From the NCBI RefSeq assembly GCF_001642695.1, contig NZ_LWCC02000005.1, forward strand, positions 2,987,690-3,026,952: a stretch of DNA of 39,263 nucleotides. The letters run 5' to 3'. Below the pieces are notes generated by a model, which saw only the letters and a list, made by a program, of their open reading frames with translations, ran no database searches and was not told the DNA's origin. Made by a program: the position numbers and the translations under genes. The DNA comes from Streptomyces chilikensis (GTDB lineage Bacteria > Actinomycetota > Actinomycetes > Streptomycetales > Streptomycetaceae). Below, one piece after another: positions 17,388-26,327 of the stretch (positions within the stretch are counted from its first letter, which is position 1; each line of letters opens with the position of its first letter).

Positions 17388-18710
17388 TCAGGCGGTGGTG
17401 GTGGAGAACGTCAGGGGTTCGGCGTGGACCCGGAAGTCGCGTGCCGTGGTGGTGACGGCGGTCTCGACGGCCGCGGCGGTCGCGCCGCGGAACCGGAAGC
17501 GGCCGCCGACGTGCTCGTAGTAGGCGTCGGCGTCGGGCAGCACCTCGCCGGGGCGCAGCACCACCTCGGCGTAGGGGCCCTCGCGGCGCCCCGTCATCGA
17601 GGTCGACTCGGTGATGCGGCACGGCCGCTCGGCGGGGGCCGGGACGAGCATCCAGCCGGCCACCTCCCCGGTGGCCGAGGGCGTGGCGGCGGTGGCGGGC
17701 ACGGGCGGCAGCGGCCGGTCGAGCTGGAGCTGCCAGGCGGCGTGCATGAGGTCGTAGCCGTGGACCTCGCGCCACAGGAACGGGATCTCGGCGCCGCCGA
17801 CGCGCGCGCCGCACTCCAGGAAGCGGCAGCGGGGCAGGCCGTCGGCGTCGAGGTCGTCCTCGTCGAGGAAGACCTCGAGGTGGAAGACGGTGGCCCGGCC
17901 GGGGGAGAGCGCGCCGAGGAAGCCGGTGGCCGCCTTCCCGATCGCGGCGTTGACCCGCGGGTCGTCGATCTCGACGGAGCCGAGGAAGCTCCCGACGCGG
18001 AAGCCGAGGCAGGTGTTCAGGTAGCGGGAGGCCCGCCAGGCGAGCAGCCGCTCGCCGTCGAAGACGCCGTCGACGTGGCAGATGGTGGCGTCGACGAAGG
18101 CCTGGACGAGCATCGGGTCGGCGTCCAGGGAGAGCCCGGCGACCTGTTCGGGCCCGTCGACGCGGACCACGCCGGCGCTGGAGCTCCCGGTGCGCGGCTT
18201 GACGATGACGGGCCAGCCGTGCGCCTCGCCGAACTCCAGGACGGCGGCCGCGTCGGTGGCGGCGGCGAAGGCCGGGACGTCGAGGCCGGCGTCGTGGACG
18301 GCCCGGCACATCACGTACTTGTCGCGGAAGACGATCTGCTCCGGCTGGCGCGGCCCGGGGACGTCCCACTCCTCCCGCAGCGCGGCGCCGACCAGCAGGT
18401 CGTCCTCCTTGAGGGCGACGATCGACTCGGGGGCGCCGTGCCGGGCGGCGAGGGCGCGCACCTCGGCGCGGACCCGCTCCAGGTCGTCGGTGGCGGGGAC
18501 GAGGACCACGTCGTGGGCCTCGGCGGGGACGGAGCCGGTGCCGACCTCGGTCGTCACGTAGCTGACCCGGTTCGCCGCGTGGTCGATGTAGCGGGTGAAT
18601 TCCGCGTACCGCTCACGCCAGCGGTTGACGACGACGACGTGGGGGCGGTGGCCGGCCGTCGCGAATTCTTGTGGCGACGGCGCCGGGCTGGATTTTTCCG
18701 TGGCGCTCAT
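17388..18710 (-). CDS. ATP-grasp carboxylate-amine ligase
   Basis: A 440-aa ATP-grasp enzyme. An N-terminal alpha/beta domain (PHVVVVNRWRERYAEF) is followed by the ATP-binding part: FRDKYVMCRAVHDAGLDVPAF, WPVIVKPRTGSSSAGVVRV (lysine and flexible glycine loop), LVQAFVDA, and the metal-binding RCRFLECGARVGGAE near residue 300. The layout resembles amino-acid ligases such as BacD, which form a peptide bond through an acyl phosphate with no carrier protein. Likely role: coupling an aromatic acid or amino acid from the kynurenine branch to another amino acid. Its ATG overlaps the stop of the preceding ATP-grasp-like gene (ATGA). Confidence 0.82.
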   Translation of the reverse strand: MSATEKSSPAPSPQEFATAGHRPHVVVVNRWRERYAEFTRYIDHAANRVSYVTTEVGTGSVPAEAHDVVLVPATDDLERVRAEVRALAARHGAPESIVALKEDDLLVGAALREEWDVPGPRQPEQIVFRDKYVMCRAVHDAGLDVPAFAAATDAAAVLEFGEAHGWPVIVKPRTGSSSAGVVRVDGPEQVAGLSLDADPMLVQAFVDATICHVDGVFDGERLLAWRASRYLNTCLGFRVGSFLGSVEIDDPRVNAAIGKAATGFLGALSPGRATVFHLEVFLDEDDLDADGLPRCRFLECGARVGGAEIPFLWREVHGYDLMHAAWQLQLDRPLPPVPATAATPSATGEVAGWMLVPAPAERPCRITESTSMTGRREGPYAEVVLRPGEVLPDADAYYEHVGGRFRFRGATAAAVETAVTTTARDFRVHAEPLTFSTTTA

Positions 18711-20053
18711 ATTCCGTTCTCCTCTTCCGGGAAGGTGAATACGCACGTGCCCCGGGTGCCGGGATTGGCGTAGGTGATGACGGAGCCGTCCTCCGGCTTC
18801 AGGGCGCGGCAGAAAGCACCGCCGAATCCCTCTCCGGTGACGAAGATCCCCCAGTTGGCGACCCATTCCCCGATGCGTCCGGTGTGCGGATCGACGACCT
18901 TTTCCAGGGCGGGCACGACGAGTTCCTGGGCGACGTAGTCGCGGTGCGCGGTGGCGGCCAGGGCCGCCTCCCACTCCGCGTCCGTGACGTCCCGGCCGAT
19001 CACCACGCCGTCGGCGCTGTAACCCATGCCGGGCTTGAGCACCAGGCCGGCGCGGTGCGCGCGGGCGTACTCCAGGGCGTCCTCGGAGCCGTCCGCGCCG
19101 AGCACCCAGGTGCGGGGCAGCACCCGGTCGACGAGGGCGCGCTCGTCGTCGGTCAGGGCGGCCCGCACGGCGGGCCGGTGCAGCAGGCCGAGCGCGGCCT
19201 TGCTGGTGAACAGCGCGCCCTCGAGCGGGGTGAAGAGCGCGGTGCGGCCCGCCGCGTGGGCGCGGTTGACCCGCGTCAGCGCCGCGCGGGCGGCGGCGTC
19301 GCCGGCGATCTGGTAGGTGGCGAAGTAGCGCAGCACCACGTCGACCGGGCGGCCGCGCAGGCTGAGCTTGCCGTCGTCCTCCTCGACGACCTCCTGGACC
19401 TCGCCCAGCAGCAGGTCGACGCCGTGGCCCCGCAGGTCCTCCTGGATGGAGGTGAACACGCTGCTGTGCTCGTCGAGCGCGCCGGGACCCTCCAGCAGCG
19501 CCACCACGGGCTCGCCGTCCGTGACGCGGGCGCCGGCCCGGCGCAGTTCGCCGGCCAGCAGCTCCATGGTGTCGACGTGGCCGAGCCGGTTGCGGGCGGC
19601 GAACTCCCCGAAGGCGGGGTCGGCGAGGAAGGCGCGGTTGAGCTGGGCGGTGTCGACGCCGCCGAGCTCGCTGCCGACGTTGAGCTCCAGCAGCCGGAAG
19701 CCGGCGCCGTCGTGGAAGGCGTCGGCGCGGGCGTACAGCAGCGGGTCGCCGGTCGCCCCCTCCCGCATCACCTCGGTGAACTCCGGCGGCAGGCCGATCG
19801 CGGCGGCGTAGCGGTCCAGGTCACCGCCGAAGCAGCGCTCCGGGAGCGCCACCAGGAGGCGGAACACCGCGGCCAGGTCGTCGGCGAAGGCGCGGATCTC
19901 GTTCTCCGGGACGAATACCGGGCGGGCCAGCAGGACGTTTCCGTAGGCCTTTCCGTATTCCTGCGGGATGTCGGCCCGTTCGGGCAGGCCGGGCAGTTCG
20001 CTGTCGGGCCGCGCGGATTCCTCCACGTAGCGTTCGGTGGCGGTGTTCGCCAT
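18707..20053 (-). CDS. Atypical (possibly circularly permuted) ATP-grasp-like protein
   Basis: A 448-aa first gene of the leftward cluster operon. It shows LLELNVGSELGGVDTAQLN near residue 125, a metal-binding ExN pattern usually found late in ATP-grasp enzymes, while FTPLEGALFTSKAALGLLHRP and GLVLKPGMGYSADGVVIG, the nucleotide-binding lysine and loop, come after it. That order suggests a circular permutation of the kind known in glutathionylspermidine-synthase-like and DUF404/407 proteins. Function by analogy: ATP-dependent amide formation. The ATG at 20053 is preceded by GGAGAA. I cannot assign a named family with confidence. Confidence 0.65.
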   Translation of the reverse strand: MANTATERYVEESARPDSELPGLPERADIPQEYGKAYGNVLLARPVFVPENEIRAFADDLAAVFRLLVALPERCFGGDLDRYAAAIGLPPEFTEVMREGATGDPLLYARADAFHDGAGFRLLELNVGSELGGVDTAQLNRAFLADPAFGEFAARNRLGHVDTMELLAGELRRAGARVTDGEPVVALLEGPGALDEHSSVFTSIQEDLRGHGVDLLLGEVQEVVEEDDGKLSLRGRPVDVVLRYFATYQIAGDAAARAALTRVNRAHAAGRTALFTPLEGALFTSKAALGLLHRPAVRAALTDDERALVDRVLPRTWVLGADGSEDALEYARAHRAGLVLKPGMGYSADGVVIGRDVTDAEWEAALAATAHRDYVAQELVVPALEKVVDPHTGRIGEWVANWGIFVTGEGFGGAFCRALKPEDGSVITYANPGTRGTCVFTFPEEENGI

Positions 20054-20198
20054 GGGCGGTTCTCCATTTCTGCCGGCTCGCGGCGTACCGGACCGGGGCG
20101 CGAGGGAAAGCCGCCGGAACGGGTGGCGGCGCCGGAAAAGACGGGAGGTGCGAATTTCCTGCGGCGGGCAGCTGAAGCGAGGAGCGGTCCGCGGTGAC

Positions 20199-20208
20199 GT
20201 GAATTCAC
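20199..20208. promoter_or_regulatory. Palindrome GTGAATTCAC
   Basis: A perfect ten-base palindrome with an AT-rich core in a GC-rich region, starting at the last base of the first direct-repeat copy. Its half-site GTGAA/TTCAC is also found in the palindrome at 20254-20270. Probable operator or promoter element; the cognate regulator is unknown. Confidence 0.45.
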
Positions 20209-20253
20209 TGTGGCACCGGCCGGGCCCCCTCGGGCGGTCCCGGGCAGTGCGCG

Positions 20254-20270
20254 TTCACGACTGTCGTGAA
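20254..20270. promoter_or_regulatory. Palindrome TTCACGA-N3-TCGTGAA
   Basis: Perfect seven-base arms around CTG, midway between the two operons, 201 bases from the leftward start and 182 from the rightward start. It has the size and symmetry of a dimeric repressor operator. Confidence 0.5.
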
Positions 20271-20451
20271 TGCGTCAGGGCGCTGCCGGGCGACATGACG
20301 GGGCGAAAGGGGTGTTCCGTCCGGCGGGCCGGCGGCGGCTGTTGCGTTCCCCCGCCGCGCGCTGCTTACCTACTCATCACTGCCGGGCAGCAGCAGAGCC
20401 CTCGGACGATCCGCGGTGACGCACGGAACCGTCCTCACAGGGAGAAACCCC

Positions 20452-21027
20452 ATGCCCCGCCTGCAGTTCATCGTCGCCAGCACCCGCCCCGGCCGCGTCG
20501 GTCCCGCCGTCGCCGCCTGGGCCGCCGAGGAGGCCCGCCGGCACGGCGGCTTCGAGGTCGAGGTCGTCGACCTCGCGGAGATCGACCTGCCGTTCTTCGA
20601 CGAGCCGGAGCACCCCTCCAGCGGCACCTACGTGCACCAGCACACCAAGGACTGGAGCGCCACCGTCTCCCGCGCCGACGCCTTCGTCTTCGTGATGCCG
20701 GAGTACAACTTCTCCTTCACCGCGCCCCTGAAGAACGCCATCGACTTCCTCTACCAGGAGTGGCAGTACAAGCCCGTCGGGTTCGTCAGCTACGCCAACG
20801 GCTCCGCCGGCCTGCGCGCCGTGCAGGGCATCAAGCAGGTCGTCACCACCCTCAAGATGACGCCCGTCACCGAGGCCGTGCCGATCCACTGGATCGGGCA
20901 GCGCATCGACGCCGACGGCGTCTTCCAGCCCGCCGAGGGCATGGACGAGGCGGCCAAGTCCATGTTCGACGAGCTGCTCCGCGTCTCGAACGCCCTCGCC
21001 CCGCTGCGCGCGACGGCGCAGGACTGA
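20452..21027 (+). CDS. NAD(P)H-dependent FMN reductase (flavodoxin-like)
   Basis: A 191-aa flavodoxin-fold reductase. FIVASTRPGRVG (residues 5-16) binds the FMN phosphate, and MPEYNFSFTAPLKNAIDFLY is the FMN ring-binding segment characteristic of the NADPH-dependent FMN reductase family. It may supply reduced flavin to an oxygenase, or reduce a quinone, azo or nitro group on an intermediate. The FAD monooxygenase in the opposite operon is of the single-component type and should not need it, so a direct role on an intermediate is conceivable. The ATG at 20452 follows ACAGGGAGAAACCCC. First gene of the rightward operon, 12 bases before the ATP-grasp gene. Confidence 0.85.
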   Translation: MPRLQFIVASTRPGRVGPAVAAWAAEEARRHGGFEVEVVDLAEIDLPFFDEPEHPSSGTYVHQHTKDWSATVSRADAFVFVMPEYNFSFTAPLKNAIDFLYQEWQYKPVGFVSYANGSAGLRAVQGIKQVVTTLKMTPVTEAVPIHWIGQRIDADGVFQPAEGMDEAAKSMFDELLRVSNALAPLRATAQD

Positions 21028-21039
21028 GAGGAGACCTCC

Positions 21040-22317
21040 ATGACCGCCTCCAGCACCCGTTCCGCGGGCCGGCTCGTCGTCGTCGGCAGCGGCGGCCGCG
21101 CCTACCGCGAGTACTCCTTCCGGAGCCTGCACGAGGACCACACCCTCTCCGCCGTCCTCCCCGCCGAGCCGACGTGGCAGCGCCGCTACCTCGACTCCTA
21201 CGCCGTCGCCGACCTCAGCGACCCGGTCGCCATCGCCGACGCCGTGCTCCGGCTCGCCGGCCCCGACCCCCGGCCCGGCTCCCTCGCCGTGCTGACCTGG
21301 GACGAGACGGCCGTCGAGGCGACCGCGGAGGCCGCCGCGAAGCTCGGTGTGCCGCACCTGTCCCCCGAGGCCGCCCGGCACTGCCGCGACAAGTACGCCA
21401 CCCGGTCCCTGATGGCCCGGGCCGGACTCGCGGCGGTCCGGTACCACCTCGTCACCACCGTCGACGAGGCGGTGGCCGCCGCCGCCGACCTCGGCTACCC
21501 GGTCGTCCTCAAGCCGCGGGCCCTCGCCGGCAGCATCGGCGTGACCCGCGCCGACGACGAGCGCGAGGTGCGCGCCGCGTTCGAGCTCGCCGACGGCGCC
21601 GCCTTCGCGACCCTGCCCACCGGCCACGGCGTCCTCGTCGAGGAGTACCTCGACGGCCCGGAGATCAGCGTGGACAGCGCGGTGCACGAGGGCGACGTCG
21701 ACGTCGTCCACATCGCCCGCAAGCGCCTGGGCTTCGCCCCGTACTTCGAGGAGGTCGGCCACCTGGTCGCCGCCCGGTGCGACGAGGCGTGGGCCGGCGA
21801 GGTACGCGAACTGGTCGTCGCCGCGCACCGGGTGCTGGGCGTCACCACCGGCGTCACCCACGCCGAGGTGCGCCTCACCTCCCGCGGACCGCGGCTCATC
21901 GAGCTCAACGCCCGGCTCGGCGGCGACCTCATCCCGTTCATCAGCGCCCTGGCCACCGGCGTCGACCTGGTCAAGGCCGCCGCGGAACTCGCCTTCGGAC
22001 GCCGCCCCGACACCACCCCCGTCCGCCAGGACACCGCCGAGATCCGGTTCCTCTACCCGGCCGGCGACGGGCGGGCCCGCCTCCTGGACCTGTCCGGCGC
22101 GGCCGCCACCGCCGGCATCTCCCACGCGTCGGTCATCGCCGAGCCCGGCGACCGGCTGCTCCTCCCGCCGCGCCAGGCCATCCCGCGGCTCGCCGCGCTG
22201 GTCGCCGTCGGCGCGGACGAGGCCGAGTGCGCCGCCGCCCTGGACCGCGCGGCCGCGACCGTCGACCGCACGGTCGACCCCCTTCCCGAACACGTCGTCG
22301 TCGGAGCCGCCGCATGA
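21040..22317 (+). CDS. ATP-grasp ligase (carbamoyl-phosphate-synthase-like fold)
   Basis: A 425-aa ATP-grasp enzyme with an N-terminal Rossmann-like domain (RLVVVGSGGRAYREYSF), the central LGYPVVLKPRALAGSIGVTR with the ATP-binding lysine and glycine loop, VLVEEYLDGPEISVD, and RLIELNARLGGDLIPF carrying the metal-binding Glu and Asn. This is the arrangement of BacD-type L-amino acid ligases and related biosynthetic amide synthetases. It presumably activates a carboxylate as acyl phosphate and joins it to an amine. Start ATG at 21040 follows GAGAGGAGACCTCC. Its stop overlaps the trpE start (ATGA), so ligase and tryptophan genes are translationally linked. Confidence 0.83.
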   Translation: MTASSTRSAGRLVVVGSGGRAYREYSFRSLHEDHTLSAVLPAEPTWQRRYLDSYAVADLSDPVAIADAVLRLAGPDPRPGSLAVLTWDETAVEATAEAAAKLGVPHLSPEAARHCRDKYATRSLMARAGLAAVRYHLVTTVDEAVAAAADLGYPVVLKPRALAGSIGVTRADDEREVRAAFELADGAAFATLPTGHGVLVEEYLDGPEISVDSAVHEGDVDVVHIARKRLGFAPYFEEVGHLVAARCDEAWAGEVRELVVAAHRVLGVTTGVTHAEVRLTSRGPRLIELNARLGGDLIPFISALATGVDLVKAAAELAFGRRPDTTPVRQDTAEIRFLYPAGDGRARLLDLSGAAATAGISHASVIAEPGDRLLLPPRQAIPRLAALVAVGADEAECAAALDRAAATVDRTVDPLPEHVVVGAAA

Positions 22318-23840
22318 CCACGCCCATCCTGCACCCGGCGCCCGCGGCGGCACCGCCCGCGCCGGGTGGCACGACGACGAGGACGGCGAAGGACGCGGGG
22401 GTCGTGCCCGGCCCCCAGGAGGCGCGCGCCGTCGCCGCCGCGCACGCCTACGTGCCTTTGCGCATGGAGCTGCTCGCGGACACCGTCACGCCGGTCACCG
22501 CGTTCGCGCGGCTGTGCCGGCCGGGGGAGACGGGCCTGCTGCTGGAGAGCGTCGTCGGCACCGACAGCAGCGTCGCCCGGTACTCCTACATCGCCTTCCG
22601 GCCGCAGCCGGTCGACCTCGGCGACGGGGACCCGCTGGCCGCGCTGCAGCCGCTGGCCGACCGGGACGTGGCCCCGCTGCCCGGACTGCCGCCGTTCCAC
22701 GGCGGGGCGGTGGGCTACCTGGGCTACGAGAGCGCCCGCCACTTCGAGCGGCTGCCCGTGGCCCCGGAACCCGGGCCCGGGATGCCGGAGTCGGCGTTCC
22801 TGCGCGCGGACGACCTCGTCGTGTTCGACCACGCCACCCGCCGGCTGCTGATCACCACGCTGTACGACACGGCCGGCGAACGGTACGAGGACGCGGTCGC
22901 CCGCCTCACCGCGATGCGGGAGCGGCTGGTGGGCGAGCTGCCGGCCGGCGCGCTCGACGCCCGGCCGCTCGCGCCCGCCCGCACCGCCGCCGAGCAGGAC
23001 CGTTCCGCCTGGCGCGCGCACACCGGCGAGGAGCGGTTCCTGGAGATGGTGGAGCAGGCCCGCGAGTACATCCGCGCGGGCGACATCTTCCAGGTCGTCC
23101 TGTCGCAGCGGTTCAGCAAGCCGCTGCACGCCGAGCCGTTCGACGTCTACCGCCACCTGCGCGCCGTCAACCCGTCCCCGTACATGTACCACCTGGTGCT
23201 CGGCGGCGACCGCCACGTCATCGGCGCCTCCCCGGAGCTCCTGGTGAAGGCCGAGGACGGCCGCGCCGAGACCCGCCCGCTGGCCGGGACCCGGTGGCGC
23301 GGCGTCGACGCCGCCGCGGACCAGGCGCTGGAGGAGGAACTGCTGGCCGACGAGAAGGAGTGCGCCGAGCACGTCATGCTCGTCGACCTCGGCCGCAACG
23401 ACATCGGCCGGATCGCCGCCCCCGGCAGCGTGCGGGTGGACCGGCTGATGGAGGTCGAGCGCTACTCGCACGTCATGCACCTGTCCTCGACGGTCAGCGG
23501 CGACCTCGCCGGGGACCGCACCCCGCTGGACGCCCTGCGGTCCACCTTCCCCGCCGGCACCGTCTCCGGCGCGCCGAAGATCCGCGCCATGGAGATCATC
23601 GCCGAGCTGGAGCGGGAGCGGCGCGGCGTCTACGGCGGCGCGCTCGGCTTCGTCGGCACGGGCGGACGGCTGGACACGGCGATCGCCCTGCGCACCCTCG
23701 TCATCGCCGACGGCCAGGCGTACGTCCAGGCCGGCGCCGGCGTGGTCGCCGACTCGGACCCGGCGGCGGAGTACCGCGAGACGCTGAACAAGGCCCAGGC
23801 GCTGTTCGCCGCCGTGGAGAGGGCGGAGGCGCACGCGTGA
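22314..23840 (+). CDS. trpE: Anthranilate synthase component I
   Basis: A 508-aa chorismate-utilising enzyme that makes anthranilate with ammonia from TrpG. Family elements: LRMELLADTVTPVTAFARL and LLLESVVGTDSSVARYSY at the N-terminus (the LLES and S tryptophan-binding region typical of feedback-sensitive enzymes), then DIFQVVLSQRF, NPSPYMYHL, GASPELLVK, RPLAGTRWRG, DEKECAEHVMLVDLGRNDIGR, TFPAGTVSGAPKIRAMEII and QAGAGVVADSDP. All catalytic segments appear intact. The usual loop reads TRWRG rather than TRPRG. Start ATG at 22314 overlaps the ligase stop; the open frame to the left of it is not coding. Confidence 0.95.
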   Translation: MTTPILHPAPAAAPPAPGGTTTRTAKDAGVVPGPQEARAVAAAHAYVPLRMELLADTVTPVTAFARLCRPGETGLLLESVVGTDSSVARYSYIAFRPQPVDLGDGDPLAALQPLADRDVAPLPGLPPFHGGAVGYLGYESARHFERLPVAPEPGPGMPESAFLRADDLVVFDHATRRLLITTLYDTAGERYEDAVARLTAMRERLVGELPAGALDARPLAPARTAAEQDRSAWRAHTGEERFLEMVEQAREYIRAGDIFQVVLSQRFSKPLHAEPFDVYRHLRAVNPSPYMYHLVLGGDRHVIGASPELLVKAEDGRAETRPLAGTRWRGVDAAADQALEEELLADEKECAEHVMLVDLGRNDIGRIAAPGSVRVDRLMEVERYSHVMHLSSTVSGDLAGDRTPLDALRSTFPAGTVSGAPKIRAMEIIAELERERRGVYGGALGFVGTGGRLDTAIALRTLVIADGQAYVQAGAGVVADSDPAAEYRETLNKAQALFAAVERAEAHA

Positions 23841-24457
23841 CCGCCCTCGCCACCGCCACCGCGCCACGGGCCGCCCGGACCGGCGCCGCGCCGCGCGTCG
23901 TCGTCGTCGACAACTACGACTCCTTCACCTACAACCTCGTGCAGTACCTGGCCGAGGCGGGCGCCGACCCCGTCGTCCGCCGCAACGACGCCGTCACCGT
24001 CGAGGAGCTCGCCACCCACGACGCCGTGCTGATCTCGCCCGGGCCCGGCGCCCCCGGCCAGGCGGGCGTCAGCCTCGCCGCGGTCCGGGAGCTCAGCGGG
24101 CGCGTCCCGCTGCTCGGCGTGTGCCTGGGACACCAGACGATCGGGGAGGCGTTCGGCGCCGCGGTGGTCCGCGTCGGACCGGTCCACGGCAAGACCGACC
24201 GCGTCCGGCACGACGGCACCGGCGTCCTGGCCGGGCTGCCCGACCCGTTCACCGCCACCCGCTACCACTCGCTGGCGGTGGACCCGGACACGCTGCCCGC
24301 CGAGCTCGTCGCCAACGCCTGGGCGCAGGACGGCACGGTCATGGGCCTGCGCCACCGCGAACACCCCACCTTCGGGGTCCAGTTCCACCCCGAGTCCGTG
24401 CTGACCGAGCAGGGCCGGGACATCGTCGTCAACTTCCTGCAGGAGGCAGCCCGATGA
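23837..24457 (+). CDS. trpG: Anthranilate synthase component II (glutamine amidotransferase)
   Basis: A 206-aa class I glutamine amidotransferase that feeds ammonia to TrpE. VVVVDNYDSFTYNLVQYL at the N-terminus, SPGPGAPGQAG, the nucleophile in LLGVCLGHQTIGEAFG, HGKTD, RYHSLAV, and FGVQFHPESVLTEQG with the catalytic His and Glu. The GTG at 23837 overlaps the trpE stop (GTGA). The motif set suits anthranilate rather than aminodeoxychorismate synthase, though the two are closely related and the same subunit sometimes serves both. Confidence 0.94.
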   Translation: MTALATATAPRAARTGAAPRVVVVDNYDSFTYNLVQYLAEAGADPVVRRNDAVTVEELATHDAVLISPGPGAPGQAGVSLAAVRELSGRVPLLGVCLGHQTIGEAFGAAVVRVGPVHGKTDRVRHDGTGVLAGLPDPFTATRYHSLAVDPDTLPAELVANAWAQDGTVMGLRHREHPTFGVQFHPESVLTEQGRDIVVNFLQEAAR

Positions 24458-25497
24458 AGACGGCCCTGCGCACGCTGGCCGGGGGAGGCCGGCTCACCCG
24501 GGAGCAGGCGGGCCGGGCGATGGCCGCCGTGCTGGGCGGCGAGGCCACGCCCGCCCAGATCGCCGGTTTCGCCATGGCCCTGTCCGCCCGCCCCGCCGAC
24601 GTGGAGGAGATCGTCGGCCTGGTCGCCACCGCCCGCGCCTTCGGCACCGTGCTGCCCGGCGACGGACACGTCCTCGACACCTGCGGCACCGGTGGCGACG
24701 GACACGACACCTTCAACATCTCCACCACCGCGGCCGTCGTCGCCGCCGCCTGCGGGGTGCCGGTCGCCAAGCACGGCAACCGCAGCGCCTCCTCGTCGTG
24801 CGGCAGCGCGGACGTGCTGGAGGCCCTGGGGGTCGGCATCGACCTCGGCCCCGACGAGGCGGCCGCGTGCCTGTCCGGGACCGGCATCACGTTCCTGTTC
24901 GCCCCGGTCTTCCAGCCCGCGTTCCGCCACGCGGCGGGCCCGCGCCGGGAACTGGGCGTGCGGACCGTGTTCAACGTGCTCGGCCCGCTGTGCAACCCGG
25001 CCGGCGCCCGCTACCAGACCCTCGGCGTCTCCGACCCGGCGCTGCTGGAGGTCATGGCGGAGGTCCTGCACCGCCTCGGCACCGAACACGCCCTCGTCTT
25101 CTGCGCCGAGGACGGCCTGGACGAACTCAGCACCTGCTCCCCCTCCCAGGTGGTCGAACTCGTCCGGGGCCGCACCACCCGCTACCGGCTCGACCCCGCC
25201 GACCTGGGCATCGCCCCGGCCACCCTCGCCGACCTGCGCGGGGGCGACGTGGCGGAGAACGCGGAGATCGTCCGCCGGATCCTGGCGGGGGAGCCCGGCC
25301 CGCGCCGGGACGTCGTCCTCCTCAACACCGCCGCCGCCCTCCGCGCGGCGGGGGTGAGCGGGGACTGGCGCGAGGGCCTCGCCCTCGCGGCCGACGCCGT
25401 CGACGGCGGACGGGCCCGGGCACTGCTCGACGACTGGATCACCGCCACGGCGAAGCCGGCCCCGGCCGCCGCACGACGAGAAGGGACCACACCATGA
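24454..25497 (+). CDS. trpD: Anthranilate phosphoribosyltransferase
   Basis: A 347-aa enzyme joining anthranilate and PRPP. The helical N-terminal domain ([30 protein letters not shown]) is followed by the PRPP-binding [20 protein letters not shown], the [21 protein letters not shown] loop and [11 protein letters not shown]. Normal length. The ATG at 24454 overlaps the trpG stop by four bases and follows CAGGAGGCAGCCCG. It commits anthranilate to tryptophan, which argues that the operon's output is tryptophan and not free anthranilate. Confidence 0.95.
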   Translation: MKTALRTLAGGGRLTREQAGRAMAAVLGGEATPAQIAGFAMALSARPADVEEIVGLVATARAFGTVLPGDGHVLDTCGTGGDGHDTFNISTTAAVVAAACGVPVAKHGNRSASSSCGSADVLEALGVGIDLGPDEAAACLSGTGITFLFAPVFQPAFRHAAGPRRELGVRTVFNVLGPLCNPAGARYQTLGVSDPALLEVMAEVLHRLGTEHALVFCAEDGLDELSTCSPSQVVELVRGRTTRYRLDPADLGIAPATLADLRGGDVAENAEIVRRILAGEPGPRRDVVLLNTAAALRAAGVSGDWREGLALAADAVDGGRARALLDDWITATAKPAPAAARREGTTP

Positions 25498-26327
25498 CCG
25501 CGGTGTCCTCGCCCCCCGCCGCGGGGACCGCTCCGGCGGCGCTCGCCGACCTGCTCGCGCGCCTGGTGGACGCCGCGCACCGGCAGACCGCCGAGCGGCG
25601 CGCCGCCGTGCCCCTCGCCGAGGTCGAACGCCGGGCCGCCCAGGCCGGGCCGGTACGCGACTTCGGCGCGGCGCTGCGGGCGCCGGGCCTGTCCGTGATC
25701 GCCGAACTCAAGCCGCGCAGCCCGCTCAAGGGCCCGCTGACCGACGACTACCGCCCTGCGGAGCTCGCCCGCCGTTACGAGGCGGGCGGCGCCGCCGCGC
25801 TGTCGGTCCTCGCGCACACCGAGGGCTTCGGGGGCCGCCCCGAGGACATCGCGACCGTCCGGGCCGCCGTCGGCCTGCCCGTCATGCGCAAGGACTTCGT
25901 CGTCGACGAGTACCAGATCGCCGAGGCGCGGGCGTTCGGCGCGGACGCCGTGCTCCTCGTCGTCGCCGCCCTGACGGCCGGGCGGCTCTCCGAACTCCAC
26001 GCGTACGCCCTGCGCATGGGCCTGCACACGCTGGTCGAGGTGCACAGCGTGGAGGAGGCGCGCACCGCGCTGCTCCTCGGCGCGGCCAACATCGGCGTCA
26101 ACCACCGCGACCTGCGGGACTTCCGCATCGACCTCGGGCTCACCGCCCGGCTGCGCGCCGAGGTGCCGGCCGACCGCGTGCTGGTCGCCGAGAGCGGCGT
26201 GCGGGGCCCGGCCGACGCCCGCAGGCTCCACACCGACGGCGCGGACGCGGTGCTGGTGGGCGAGACGCTCATGCGGTCCGCGGACCCGGCGGCCGAGGTG
26301 GCCGCCCTCATCCAGGAAAGGTCATGA
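25494..26327 (+). CDS. trpC: Indole-3-glycerol phosphate synthase
   Basis: A 277-aa TIM-barrel enzyme. [16 protein letters not shown] corresponds to the IAEVKRASPSKG strand with the catalytic lysine, followed by [25 protein letters not shown] (second lysine), [21 protein letters not shown] and VLVAESGV. There are small departures from the commonest wording (KPRSPLKG for KRASPSKG; NHRDL for NNRDL), consistent with a secondary paralogue. It is TrpC alone, not fused to TrpF. The ATG at 25494 overlaps the trpD stop. Confidence 0.92.
   Translation: MTAVSSPPAAGTAPAALADLLARLVDAAHRQTAERRAAVPLAEVERRAAQAGPVRDFGAALRAPGLSVIAELKPRSPLKGPLTDDYRPAELARRYEAGGAAALSVLAHTEGFGGRPEDIATVRAAVGLPVMRKDFVVDEYQIAEARAFGADAVLLVVAALTAGRLSELHAYALRMGLHTLVEVHSVEEARTALLLGAANIGVNHRDLRDFRIDLGLTARLRAEVPADRVLVAESGVRGPADARRLHTDGADAVLVGETLMRSADPAAEVAALIQERS

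Larger units (their letters stand above)
20188..20421. repeat. 12-base direct repeat in the divergent promoter region
   Basis: TCCGCGGTGACG occurs at 20188-20199 and again at 20410-20421, the second copy 30 bases before the start of the FMN reductase gene. The whole gap 20054-20451 (398 bases) contains no convincing gene and separates the two divergent cluster operons. Confidence 0.45.

Noticed and set aside
20271-20451. Possible Trp-rich leader peptide for trp attenuation
   Set aside because: The ATG at 20293 opens a frame without Trp codons and without a stop before the FMN reductase gene; no tandem Trp codons are visible in this gap.
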